Shown in pieces: positions 35,053-43,202 of a stretch of 64,000 nucleotides of DNA. Made by a program: the position numbers and the translations under genes. The stretch is from an uncultured bacterium (GTDB lineage Bacteria > Verrucomicrobiota > Kiritimatiellia > CAIKKV01 > CALHGX01). The stretch spans positions 1-64,000 of the forward strand of contig CALHGX010000015.1 in assembly GCA_938031185.1 (NCBI GenBank), written 5' to 3'. Positions within the stretch are counted from its first letter, which is position 1. Each line of letters begins with the position of its first letter. A model generated the notes under the pieces. The model saw nothing but the letters and a program-made list of their open reading frames with translations. It was not told the origin of the DNA and made no database searches.

Positions 35053-35964
35053 ATGGATCCCAAAACAGGACGACGGAAGCGGTTTGTAGGGTTGGGCGAG
35101 ATTCTGTGGGATATGTTGCCGGGCGGTCGCCAACTGGGGGGGGCGCCGGCGAATTTTGCCTATCACGCCCATGCGTTGGGGGGGCAGGGCGCGGTGGTTT
35201 CCTGCGTTGGGGGGGACGCGTTGGGGGATGAAATCTTAGCCCAATTGAAGGGCTGGGGGTTGGAATGCGAAGCCGTGGCGGTAGATGCCGCGCATCCCAC
35301 AGGAACGGTGACGGTGGGATTGGACCTGGACGGGAAGCCCCGGTACACGATTCACGAGGAGGTGGCGTGGGATTTTATTCCCTATTCGGAAGCGGCAGAC
35401 CGGCTGGCACGGACGGCGGATGCGGTCTGTTTTGGCTCGCTCGCGCAGCGGAGCGCTATTTCTCGGAAGACGGTCCGCCAATTTCTCGCGCATCTTCCGG
35501 CCGAGGCGGTGCGTCTTTTCGACATCAATCTACGGCAGGCCTACTACACGGCCGAGGTGATCACCGTATCCCTGAAGGCGGCGGATGCGCTGAAGATCAA
35601 CGATGAAGAGTGGCCCGTGGTGGCGGAGCTCTACGCTCTTCATGGAGAGATGGACGGCCAAGTGAGAGCGCTGATGGATCGGTTCGCCCTGCGGCTGGTG
35701 GCGTTGACGCGGGGCGGGGCTGGCAGCGTGTTATGGACGCGAGAAGAAAAGAACGAACATCGCGGCTATCCGGCACGCATTGCGGACACCGTGGGGGCGG
35801 GAGACGCTTTTTCAGCGGTGCTGGCTCGTGGACTGACGGAAGGGTGGCCCGTCTCGGTGATCAACGACCGCGCGAACAGGCTGGCGGCCTTTATCTGCGA
35901 ACGGCACGGCGCCACGCCGCCGTTGACGGACGAGATTCGACGGCAGGTGGTGGGCGCCGGTTGA
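35053..35964 (+). CDS. PfkB-family sugar kinase (fructokinase-like)
   Basis: 303 residues starting at ATG 35053, 10 bases after mutS, with GAGGAGC upstream. PfkB signatures: GEILWDMLPGG at the N-terminus, GGAPANFAYHAHALG, and the C-terminal anion hole GAGDAFSAVLARGL with catalytic Asp. Resembles fructokinases that phosphorylate free fructose, but the substrate is unproven. Its unusual neighbour mutS suggests only shared transcription. Confidence 0.88.
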   Translation: MDPKTGRRKRFVGLGEILWDMLPGGRQLGGAPANFAYHAHALGGQGAVVSCVGGDALGDEILAQLKGWGLECEAVAVDAAHPTGTVTVGLDLDGKPRYTIHEEVAWDFIPYSEAADRLARTADAVCFGSLAQRSAISRKTVRQFLAHLPAEAVRLFDINLRQAYYTAEVITVSLKAADALKINDEEWPVVAELYALHGEMDGQVRALMDRFALRLVALTRGGAGSVLWTREEKNEHRGYPARIADTVGAGDAFSAVLARGLTEGWPVSVINDRANRLAAFICERHGATPPLTDEIRRQVVGAG

Positions 35965-35969
35965 TCAAA

Positions 35970-36000
35970 GAAAAAGACCCGGTGATATGGTCACCGGGTC
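35970..36000 (-). terminator. Intrinsic terminator for the RRM gene
   Basis: A perfect 10-base stem GACCCGGTGA / TCACCGGGTC (35976-35985 with 35991-36000) has a 5-base loop. Read on the minus strand, it is followed by TTTTTC, so it ends transcription of the RRM gene. On the plus strand, after the fructokinase, there is no T run, so any effect there would be weak. Confidence 0.85.
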
Positions 36001-36018
36001 AACTTCTCACGAAAGAAA

Positions 36019-36303
36019 CTACCAGCGTCGTTCACGGAACGACGAGCGCGGATCGCTGTCCGTGCGCGGACGGGCCTCGTTGACCCGCAGGCGACGGCCA
36101 TTCATTTCCTTGTCGTTCAAGCCACTGATGGCGGCCTGGGCCTGGGCGTTGTCCGGCATGACCACGAACCCGAATCCCTTGGACCGGCCTGTTTCGCGGT
36201 CCTGAATGATGTTGGCGGACTCCACCCGACCGAACTGCTCGAACGTCTGCTTCAGTTCCGCTTCCGTCGCCGAATACGGCAAATTACCGACGTAGATATT
36301 CAC
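36019..36303 (-). CDS. RRM-type RNA-binding protein (Rbp family)
   Basis: 94 residues, one RRM domain. RNP2 IYVGNLP is at residues 3-9 and RNP1 KGFGFVVM at 42-49, the aromatic residues that stack on RNA. Its short length and glycine-free C-terminus (arginine-rich, PRTDSDPRSSFRERRW) fit the small bacterial RRM proteins of PVC and cyanobacterial type. The gene has a putative promoter about 120 bases upstream and a strong terminator behind it, so it is a single-gene unit with a long leader. Confidence 0.93.
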   Translation of the reverse strand: MNIYVGNLPYSATEAELKQTFEQFGRVESANIIQDRETGRSKGFGFVVMPDNAQAQAAISGLNDKEMNGRRLRVNEARPRTDSDPRSSFRERRW

Positions 36304-36429
36304 CCTGCTCTCCTAAACACGCTGACTACAAAACAACTCTCCAATACCCGATCTCAAACTACCCGATTATGACTGCAGATCTCTCGAGCGCGCACCTCCT
36401 GGCCAGACCCACCAAACATGTTCGGCGGG

Positions 36430-36458
36430 AAAATAGGCGGTCGGCCTGGGGATTGCAA
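36430..36458 (-). promoter_or_regulatory. Putative sigma-70 promoter for the RRM gene
   Basis: On the minus strand: TTGCAA (36458-36453), a 17-base spacer and TATTTT (36435-36430). A start near 36423 would give a leader of about 120 bases before the ATG at 36303. The leader holds an AGGAGGTG (36400-36393) that is a perfect anti-Shine-Dalgarno match but far from any start codon, which could be a ribosome standby or autoregulation site. Confidence 0.4.
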
Positions 36459-36529
36459 CCTCTTTTTTCGAAGGGGAGGAACGCTTTGGGAGGAATCTGG
36501 CGGGAGCCGCTCCACGGGGCCGGCGAATC

Positions 36530-37747
36530 TCAAGCCACCGAAAGCAGGCGCGCGGTTTCCCGGGCGATCATCAGTTCTTCGTTTGTGGGCATGACGACGG
36601 CGCGAAAGGCGCTGTCAGCGGTGCTTATCAGGCCGGCGCGTCCATTGACTACCGCCTGATTGCGTTCTTCATCGAGTATGCAGCCCAGACAGGCCAGCTT
36701 GGAGACGACGCGACGCCGGATGGGCACGCTGTTTTCCCCTATGCCGCCGGTAAAGACCACAGCGTCGGCCCCTCCGAGAATCGTGTAGTAGGCGCCGATA
36801 TAGGAAACGAGGCGATGTGTGAACATCCAGATGGCGCGCTTGGCCTGGTCGTTGCCTGCTTCCGCCGCTGCGAGATTGTCCCGCATGTCGCCGCTGCCGA
36901 TGCCCGAGACTCCGAGCAGTCCACTCTTCTTGTTGAGCAGGTCGTCTATTTCGTTGGCGGACATGCCGCGGCGGACGAGGTAGAGCACGACGGCGGGATC
37001 AATGTCGCCGCAGCGCGTGCCCATGACCAGGCCGTTGAGAGGGGTCATGCCCATGCTGGTATCAACGCTCTTGCCGCGGTCCACGGCTGTGATGCTGGCG
37101 CCATTGCCCAGGTGGCAGGTGATCAGGCGAAGGGATTCGAGCGGGCGGCCGAGGAAACTGGCCGTGGCTTCGGCGACGAACTTGTGAGAGGTGCCGTGAA
37201 AGCCGTATTTGCGTATGCCGTAGCGCTCGTAGTACTCGTACGGGATGGCATACAGGAACGAAGACGGCGGCATGGAGTGGTGGAAGGCGGTATCGAACAC
37301 GGCCACGTTCGGAACCTGAGGGAACACGCGTTCGCACGCTTCGATCCCGCCGAGATTGGGCGGATTGTGGAGCGGCGCGAGGCTGGCGCATGCGCGAATG
37401 CTGCCCTTGACCTCCTCGGTGACGATGGTCGAGTCGTGAAATTTCTCTGCGCCATGAACGACACGATGGCCTATGGCTTGAACATCGCTCAAGCGGCGGA
37501 GCACGCCGACATCGGGGGCGACGAGTTTCTCGCACACCAACCGGATGGCATCATCGTGATTGGCGACCTTGCAGGGGGCGCAGGATTTCAAGCCGTCGAA
37601 CCGTTCGTAGTGCAGCATGGGCGCAGAGAGACCCATGCGCTCCACAAGCCCCTTGGCGCGCATTTCTTCCCCCGTCATCCGGAACATGGTGAACTTAAGC
37701 GAGGAGCTGCCGGCGTTGATGACGAGGACATGTTCGGGCCGATTCAT
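36530..37747 (-). CDS. ackA: Acetate kinase
   Basis: 405 residues. It interconverts acetyl phosphate and acetate with ATP, the last step of acetate fermentation. Signatures: VLVINAGSSSLKFTMF at the N-terminus, VFDTAFHHSMP with conserved His and Pro, and GFHGTSHKFVA. No pta gene is in the window. A Met at the start has only a weak upstream site GGAAAG. Confidence 0.96.
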   Translation of the reverse strand: MNRPEHVLVINAGSSSLKFTMFRMTGEEMRAKGLVERMGLSAPMLHYERFDGLKSCAPCKVANHDDAIRLVCEKLVAPDVGVLRRLSDVQAIGHRVVHGAEKFHDSTIVTEEVKGSIRACASLAPLHNPPNLGGIEACERVFPQVPNVAVFDTAFHHSMPPSSFLYAIPYEYYERYGIRKYGFHGTSHKFVAEATASFLGRPLESLRLITCHLGNGASITAVDRGKSVDTSMGMTPLNGLVMGTRCGDIDPAVVLYLVRRGMSANEIDDLLNKKSGLLGVSGIGSGDMRDNLAAAEAGNDQAKRAIWMFTHRLVSYIGAYYTILGGADAVVFTGGIGENSVPIRRRVVSKLACLGCILDEERNQAVVNGRAGLISTADSAFRAVVMPTNEELMIARETARLLSVA

Positions 37748-37903
37748 GAGACAAGTCTTTCCAATGAAAATCCATGGGTGTGTTTATAGAAAACGAGACG
37801 CCGCTTCAAGCAGAGAACCGATTGCCGGAAGCGACTGTGTGCGCGAGGGCCGCCACAAGGCGGAGTGGGGGCGCAGCGGGGCTATGTGCGCAAGGGTTTC
37901 GGG

Positions 37904-37932
37904 TTGTCCGGAAACGGACATCCGGCTATAAA
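37904..37932 (+). promoter_or_regulatory. Putative sigma-70 promoter for the URO-D gene at 37985
   Basis: TTGTCC (37904-37909), a 17-base spacer and TATAAA (37927-37932). The transcript would begin near 37939, leaving about 46 bases of leader containing the ribosome site AAAGGAGG (37966-37973). Confidence 0.45.
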
Positions 37933-37984
37933 GGCGCCGCGCAGGTTGCGGTTCCGGAGACGGCCAAAGGAGGAAATTGGTCTG

Positions 37985-39034
37985 ATGACGAGCAGGGAAC
38001 GAGTGCATCGGTGCCTCAGGTTTGAACATCCAGATCACATGCCCCACGACCTATGGACGATCCCGTGGGCAGACAAGAACCGGCCGGAGGTGGTGGCGGA
38101 ATTGCGTCGCCGATGGCCGTCCGATTTCTGTCGGGCGCCGACGGTGTACCGGCCGTCCCCCGTGAGAAAAGGGGAGCCTTATGAAATCGGCGAGGCCGTG
38201 GATGAGTGGGGCTGCAGATTTGTGAATATTCAGGAAGGGGTGCATGGGGAGGTCAAGGAGCCGATTGTTCAGGACCTTGCTGAATGGCGATCTGTTGTGC
38301 GGCCGCCCTTTGAGATGTTGCCGGACAATGAGGGCGCGGCCAGGGATCTGATTGCCTGGGAAGCGGAGCAGGAAGATCGGTTCATGTTCGGCGATTGCTG
38401 CCCCCGTCCCTGGGAGCGCTATCAATTCCTGCGTGGCACGGAAAACGCGATGATGGACATGATGGATCAGTCGCGGAATGTGAAAGGGCTGCTCACGACG
38501 ATACACGAATATTTCCTGCGGGAGTGTGAGTTTTGGGCAAGCACGGCTGTGGATGCCTTGACGTTCATGGACGATTGGGGCAGCCAGTCGGCCCTGCTGA
38601 TTCCGCCTTCCATATGGCGTGAGGTCTTTAAGCCTATGTACCGAGACTACTGCGATATCGCCCGGAGCCACGACAAGGCCATCTTCATGCATTCTGACGG
38701 TTACATTCAGGAGGTCTATCCCGACTTGATAGAGATTGGCGTGACGGCCATAAACTCACAGCTTTTCTGCATGGATATGGCGGAACTGGCAAGGATCGGA
38801 AAGGGCAAGATCACGTTCTGGGGCGAGATTGATCGGCAGCATGTGTTGCCGTCGCCTGATCCGCAAAGGGGGCGAGATGCCGTGCGGAAGGTGGCGCGGC
38901 ATCTGTACGACCCTGCCGGGGGGATTATCGCGCAGTTTGAGCTATCGCCCGGCAGCAACGGGCCGACCGCGATCGCCATTTTCGAGGAGTGGGATCGGGT
39001 GGAAGAAGATGCGCGGGCCGGCCGGCCACTGTAG
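37985..39034 (+). CDS. URO-D superfamily protein (paralog 2)
   Basis: 349 residues from ATG 37985, behind AAAGGAGG. Family landmarks: start SRERVHRCLRFEHPDHMPHD (a typical URO-D N-terminus of methyltransferase type, not HemE), DALTFMDDWGSQSALLIPPS (central), and AIFMHSDGYIQEVYPDLIEIGV with the His-x-Asp-Gly segment, then GITFWGEIDRQ-like region (ITFWGEIDRQ). Predicted TIM-barrel methyltransferase or decarboxylase, substrate unknown. It faces paralog 3 tail to tail with 19 bases between. Confidence 0.8.
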   Translation: MTSRERVHRCLRFEHPDHMPHDLWTIPWADKNRPEVVAELRRRWPSDFCRAPTVYRPSPVRKGEPYEIGEAVDEWGCRFVNIQEGVHGEVKEPIVQDLAEWRSVVRPPFEMLPDNEGAARDLIAWEAEQEDRFMFGDCCPRPWERYQFLRGTENAMMDMMDQSRNVKGLLTTIHEYFLRECEFWASTAVDALTFMDDWGSQSALLIPPSIWREVFKPMYRDYCDIARSHDKAIFMHSDGYIQEVYPDLIEIGVTAINSQLFCMDMAELARIGKGKITFWGEIDRQHVLPSPDPQRGRDAVRKVARHLYDPAGGIIAQFELSPGSNGPTAIAIFEEWDRVEEDARAGRPL

Positions 39035-39053
39035 AGCCGGAGCAATACGAATT

Positions 39054-40343
39054 TTATTGCTGGGGCATGGGGGGATAGTAGCGATCAATTTCGCGGCGGG
39101 CGATTTCCACGGCGCGGCGGACTTTTCCCAGATTGCCGTGTACGCTATAGACGTCGCGTACCACAAACTCCAGGGGGATGTTTTTCCCGGCAACGATTTC
39201 GAGGGTTTCACGGATTTCCGCGGCCCAAGCCTCCTCGTCCAGCCGCTCGCCGACTCCGAGCCAATTGGGGTTTGGCTTGCGGGAATACACAATGCTTTTG
39301 CCGGAGAGCGCTTCGGCCATGTAGCGCTGATTGGTCCAGCGGGAAATGGAAACGGCCCTTAGGTTGGGCAGGCGGCTGATAGATTTCTCCCAGAACGGGT
39401 CTATGGGCTCGCAGCAGCCGTAGTAGACGAACCCGTACATGGCCGCGAGGTCGTGGTAGTACGGGAAAATGAGTTCATCAAACAGCTCGGGCGATACCCC
39501 AACTGTTTCCTGGCTATCCATGCCGGTCCACATGTCGGAGAGCTTGACGTTGGGCGGTTCGACAGGCCGTTTGGGCAGGAGGGTGGTGAAGTTGTAGCAG
39601 GTGCCGCAGGTGCACTGATTGCCGTTGTTGACTACCAGCAAACCCTCTCGCTCGGCCCATCGCGCAGTGTTGGCGGCGTTGTTTCGCAAATAGGTCATGA
39701 TGCCGTGAACCTTGTCCGGGCAGTCATACATAGCCACGAAGAAGTTTTCCATGCTGATCAGGCGCATCAGGCGTTGGGTCAGCGAGTTGTTTCCGTACCA
39801 CCATGAGCGAAGCGCGACCGGCAGGATGTCACCGAAAGCCTCTTCGAGGAAGGCCTTTTCGGCGGCTGTCGCTTCGCGGTCCACGGTGGAGACGGAAGGC
39901 TTGAGCATATCAAAACCGTCGCAAAGGCTCTGGATCGGATGCTGGAAATGATAGGCGGTGGCAAAGCCCTCCGCATCCGGCGCGTGTTCCGTTTTGATCT
40001 CAATGCCGAATTCATCCGTTGCGACATGCCAGTACATGTCGAGGGTGTCGGGACAAACATGGTCATCATCAAAGATCTCATGATGGCGGATGTGCCGGAG
40101 GAAACCCCGTTCCAGCGTCCGCCCGTAATCGGACCGGCACTGCAGCAGGCTGTCGGGCAGGAAGTCGCGATCAAAGGTCCATGATTCCACGGCGAAGGGG
40201 GGCCTGGTTTGAGCCTGCCCGTCGTTGATGCCGGTCCAGAGCTGGCGGCGATGCGCCATGACAGGCAATCTGGACAGTTCAGCCTGCTTTTGGGCCAATG
40301 CTCTCAGGTGGAGGAGTTCCTCTTTTGGCAGCGTGTATTTCAT
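39054..40343 (-). CDS. URO-D superfamily protein (paralog 3, long form)
   Basis: 429 residues from ATG 40343; a TTG at 40379 would lengthen it by 12 residues. It is longer and more divergent than the other two. Landmarks: DDDHVCPDTLDMYW, LCDGFDMLKPSV, SMENFFVAMYDCPDKVHGIM, VNNGNQCTCGTCYNF and VYYGCCEPIDPFWEK. The last resembles the metal-binding Cys region of the corrinoid/CoM methyltransferases, and CTCGTC adds a second Cys cluster. Probably a C1 or demethylation enzyme; function inferred only. A palindrome (40386-40408) lies just ahead of its start. Confidence 0.7.
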   Translation of the reverse strand: MKYTLPKEELLHLRALAQKQAELSRLPVMAHRRQLWTGINDGQAQTRPPFAVESWTFDRDFLPDSLLQCRSDYGRTLERGFLRHIRHHEIFDDDHVCPDTLDMYWHVATDEFGIEIKTEHAPDAEGFATAYHFQHPIQSLCDGFDMLKPSVSTVDREATAAEKAFLEEAFGDILPVALRSWWYGNNSLTQRLMRLISMENFFVAMYDCPDKVHGIMTYLRNNAANTARWAEREGLLVVNNGNQCTCGTCYNFTTLLPKRPVEPPNVKLSDMWTGMDSQETVGVSPELFDELIFPYYHDLAAMYGFVYYGCCEPIDPFWEKSISRLPNLRAVSISRWTNQRYMAEALSGKSIVYSRKPNPNWLGVGERLDEEAWAAEIRETLEIVAGKNIPLEFVVRDVYSVHGNLGKVRRAVEIARREIDRYYPPMPQQ

Positions 40344-40385
40344 GGGATGTACGCTCGAAGTGTTGCAATACTCTGACAACGCGCT

Positions 40386-40408
40386 ATTCTATCGCTCCGG
40401 TATAGAAT
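40386..40408. promoter_or_regulatory. Perfect 7-base inverted repeat, possible operator
   Basis: ATTCTAT (40386-40392), 9-base spacer, ATAGAAT (40402-40408). It sits about 45 bases upstream of the URO-D paralog 3 start (minus strand) and 145 bases ahead of the HAD gene on the other strand. Its symmetry and AT-rich arms suggest a dimeric regulator site between divergent genes. Confidence 0.35.
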
Positions 40409-40552
40409 GCTTGATGACGTCGCGTTTATCAACGTTTGGTTGTGCCCTGGAACCTGTGACCCTTTGAGAAGGCGGAGAAAGAGAGGGGCGGCTGAATAGC
40501 GCATCACTCCGGGCTGATGTTGTCAAGATCTAAGGTTGTTTTTTGGGGTGGA

Positions 40553-41590
40553 ATGGCGGATAAGTCAACGTTCAGTGAAAAGAGTATGAACCCTTCTTCC
40601 CAAACCGCGGCGCCTCACCGGCCGATGGACCAGATCAGGCTGGTGGCGACGGATTTGGACGGAACGCTCGTCGGCCGAAACAACCCGTATTTCGATTGCG
40701 TGGCCTTTCGCGACGAGATGGAGAAGCTGCGTCGGGAGCGGGGTGTAAAATGGGTGGTGTGCACAGGCCGCTCGGGCCCCATGTTTCGAAAGATATTCCG
40801 CCCCTTGTATGAGTTGGGGCTTCAACCCGATCACATCGTTCTGGAGGATGCTTTCATATATGAGGTCAGGGGGCGGATGCGGTTCAAGTCGTTCGCCGCA
40901 TGGAACAAGACTGTTTGGCAACTGGTGGAACGGGTGGAGGAAGAAACCCGCCGGGCTTTTAGGGAATGGGAATCTTTTTTCGGGAAATGGGACTTTGGAA
41001 TTGATCGGCTGGTTGTGGGGCGCCGCCGGATGAGTTTTTTCTTTCAATCCACGGCCGCGGCGGATCGGGCCTTGGGGGTGCTGCGCGAAAAAGCCGCCCC
41101 TTACCCGTACCTGAAAGTGGAGCAATTTGCCCAGGCGGTCTACGTGGGCCATGACGTCTTCACGAAGGGGCTGGCGTTGTCCGAGCTGACGCGCATGTTG
41201 GGGCTGCGCAGTGCGGACGTGCTGGCGATTGGTGATGGACGAAACGATTTGAGTTTTCTTGAGCCGAGCGTATCGCGGTTTGTGGGATGTCCTGCCAATG
41301 CGAAACCGGAGGTCATGGAGTTCGTCAGCCAGCATGGCGGGCATATTGCCGCCGAGTCCTGCCTCGCCGGAGTGGTGGAGATTCTGCAGGCCTATGAGAA
41401 GAATCAAGTCCGTTCCACGCTGCCTGAAGGATGGGAGCGGCCGCCTCCTTCGGCCTCCAGTTTGGCGGAAGATTCGGCCATCCAGGGAATCCGCCGCCGT
41501 ATTATCATGTGGATCTGTGGGGGCTTGCTGGGCGTGGCAGCGTTGGTGGCGTTGATTCTGCGTCAGTTCGGGCTGCTGCCCTGGTTTTAG
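40553..41590 (+). CDS. HAD-superfamily phosphatase with a C-terminal membrane anchor
   Basis: 345 residues from ATG 40553 (GGGG five bases upstream); other ATGs at 40517 and 40586 are possible. HAD motif I is ATDLDGTLVG with Asp34 and Asp36; motif II VVCTGRSG; then a cap domain and motif IV GDGRNDLSFLEPS. This is the HAD-IIB pattern of Cof-type and sucrose-phosphate-phosphatase-like enzymes. Unusually, the last 30 residues are hydrophobic (IIMWICGGLLGVAALVALIL), giving a tail anchor with the catalytic domain in the cytoplasm. Substrate unknown. Confidence 0.75.
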   Translation: MADKSTFSEKSMNPSSQTAAPHRPMDQIRLVATDLDGTLVGRNNPYFDCVAFRDEMEKLRRERGVKWVVCTGRSGPMFRKIFRPLYELGLQPDHIVLEDAFIYEVRGRMRFKSFAAWNKTVWQLVERVEEETRRAFREWESFFGKWDFGIDRLVVGRRRMSFFFQSTAAADRALGVLREKAAPYPYLKVEQFAQAVYVGHDVFTKGLALSELTRMLGLRSADVLAIGDGRNDLSFLEPSVSRFVGCPANAKPEVMEFVSQHGGHIAAESCLAGVVEILQAYEKNQVRSTLPEGWERPPPSASSLAEDSAIQGIRRRIIMWICGGLLGVAALVALILRQFGLLPWF

Positions 41591-41641
41591 CCCGTTCCTT
41601 GGCCCCCCACGCATCGGGGCGTTCAGCCGGCAAATTGCGCG

Positions 41642-42376
41642 CTATTCTTTCTGCTGTGCGGCCCGCGCCTTGGCTTCTTCGCGCTCCATTTGCTCCTGTA
41701 GGCCTTTCATGAATGCGGCAGCAGCACGGCCCGCTTCCTCTGGCGTCATTTCGCTGCCCGAGGCGCCGCCGTACTGCCGAGACCATTCCTCCATCGAGCG
41801 GGCCATCCGGCGGGCCTTGATCTGCCCCCCGATGGACATCAGGGCCAGCAAGGCCGCGATGACGCCGAAGACGAGCCACGCGGCTTGCGCCTTCAGGCGA
41901 TGTGTTTCGACGCTGGCCGTGACGAGCAGGAAGGTCCACCACGCGAGTCCGATTATGCTGCCCACGTATGGTATGATCCCCAGCAGCGCCGTGATGGGCA
42001 CGATGGCGGAACCATACGCTGCGCAGCGGTAGGCCGTTTCGTAGGACTCCTGAGAGCCCATGAGCTTCCAGATGACGAAAAGAATGGCCGCTCCGACGAA
42101 ACCGAAAATAGCCGTCATGATGGGGGTGAGGATGATCGAAGCCAGCGCCATGACGGCGGAGACCTTCATGCCAAGATGAAACAGCCCGAGGATGGCCTGC
42201 ACAAGTCCGGCCGCCACGCCCAGAACAATCATGAACACAAGCGGGTCGCCAAAGCCGCCCGTTTTTGGCATGGTCCGGAAAAACTCCGCCGGCTTTGTAA
42301 TGACTTTGATCGCTGTTTCAACGATGCCCGACCAGATGTTTTTTGCCTGCGCCTGCGTGTTGCCGCCGTGGTTCAT
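41642..42376 (-). CDS. YIP1-domain integral membrane protein
   Basis: 244 residues with five predicted membrane segments: FMIVLGVAAGLVQAILGLF, MALASIILTPIMTAIFGF, AAILFVIW, SAIVPITALLGIIPYVGSIIGLAWWTFLLV and WLVFGVIAALLALM. N-terminal IWSGIVETAIKVITKPAEFF matches the YIP1 start. The C-terminus is long, polar and alpha-helical (EEWSRQYGGASGSEMTPEE), probably cytoplasmic. Biological role unknown; no link to neighbours. Confidence 0.75.
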   Translation of the reverse strand: MNHGGNTQAQAKNIWSGIVETAIKVITKPAEFFRTMPKTGGFGDPLVFMIVLGVAAGLVQAILGLFHLGMKVSAVMALASIILTPIMTAIFGFVGAAILFVIWKLMGSQESYETAYRCAAYGSAIVPITALLGIIPYVGSIIGLAWWTFLLVTASVETHRLKAQAAWLVFGVIAALLALMSIGGQIKARRMARSMEEWSRQYGGASGSEMTPEEAGRAAAAFMKGLQEQMEREEAKARAAQQKE

Positions 42377-42629
42377 GATTGGCCCTCCCGGTTGAAGGTT
42401 CCCCGATGGGGGAATGCTTACCTAAATGCTCCCTTGATATCAACAACACATTTCCGCCGGGACCGGCGTGTCGCGCGCGGCCTTGCCTTGTTGGGGGGGA
42501 GCGGTGTATGCCTCCAGAAGGCGCAAGGCTTTTGCGAGGGTCGTAAGAACGGCAAAACCCTGTTTCCTGCGACGCTTGGGGCAATATAGGCCGGGCACAA
42601 TGTGAGAGTGTTACGCGGAGGCACAAACA

Positions 42630-43202
42630 ATGAGGGTCTTGGTTCCACTGGCAAATGGCGTAGAGGAGATGGAGGCGGTGATTCTTGTGGACGTCCTGCG
42701 GCGGGCCGAATGGGACGTGGTAACGGCGAGCGTTTCCGGGACGCCTGTGACGGCGTCGCGCGGCTTGAGGATCATTCCGGACGCAGCATGGAATGCCGTG
42801 CAGGCGGAGAAATTCGACATGCTGGCCATTCCGGGCGGGGCCGAGGGCGTGGACCGGCTCTGCGGACACAAGGATGTCCTGGCCGCGGCGCGGGATTTTG
42901 CCTCCAAAGGCAAATGGCTGGCGGCGATCTGCGCCGGGCCGCTCGTATTGGAAAGCGCCGGCGTACTGAGAGGCCGGATGGTTACGTGTCACCCCGCGGC
43001 GGTGCCTCGGCTACGCAGCGCGACGCGTTCCGAGGAGCGGGTGGTTGTGGATGGACGGCTGGTTACAAGCCAGGGCCCTGGAACCGCCATGGAATGGGCG
43101 CTGACCTTGGTGCGCCTTGTGGACGGTCCGGTCAAGGCTGATTTGCTGGCGCAGAAAATGATCGTTTCGCCCGCCGGCGCGGTTTCAAGGCCGCAAGCCT
43201 AG
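42630..43202 (+). CDS. DJ-1/PfpI family protein
   Basis: 190 residues with CGGAGG upstream of the ATG. DJ-1 landmarks: Glu15 in NGVEEMEAV, nucleophile-elbow Cys101 in AAICAGPLVL, and His in VTCHPAAVPRL. Members include deglycases/glyoxalases and chaperones; oxidation of the Cys is typical. It overlaps the convergent glycosyltransferase by 18 bases. Function uncertain. Confidence 0.9.
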   Translation: MRVLVPLANGVEEMEAVILVDVLRRAEWDVVTASVSGTPVTASRGLRIIPDAAWNAVQAEKFDMLAIPGGAEGVDRLCGHKDVLAAARDFASKGKWLAAICAGPLVLESAGVLRGRMVTCHPAAVPRLRSATRSEERVVVDGRLVTSQGPGTAMEWALTLVRLVDGPVKADLLAQKMIVSPAGAVSRPQA

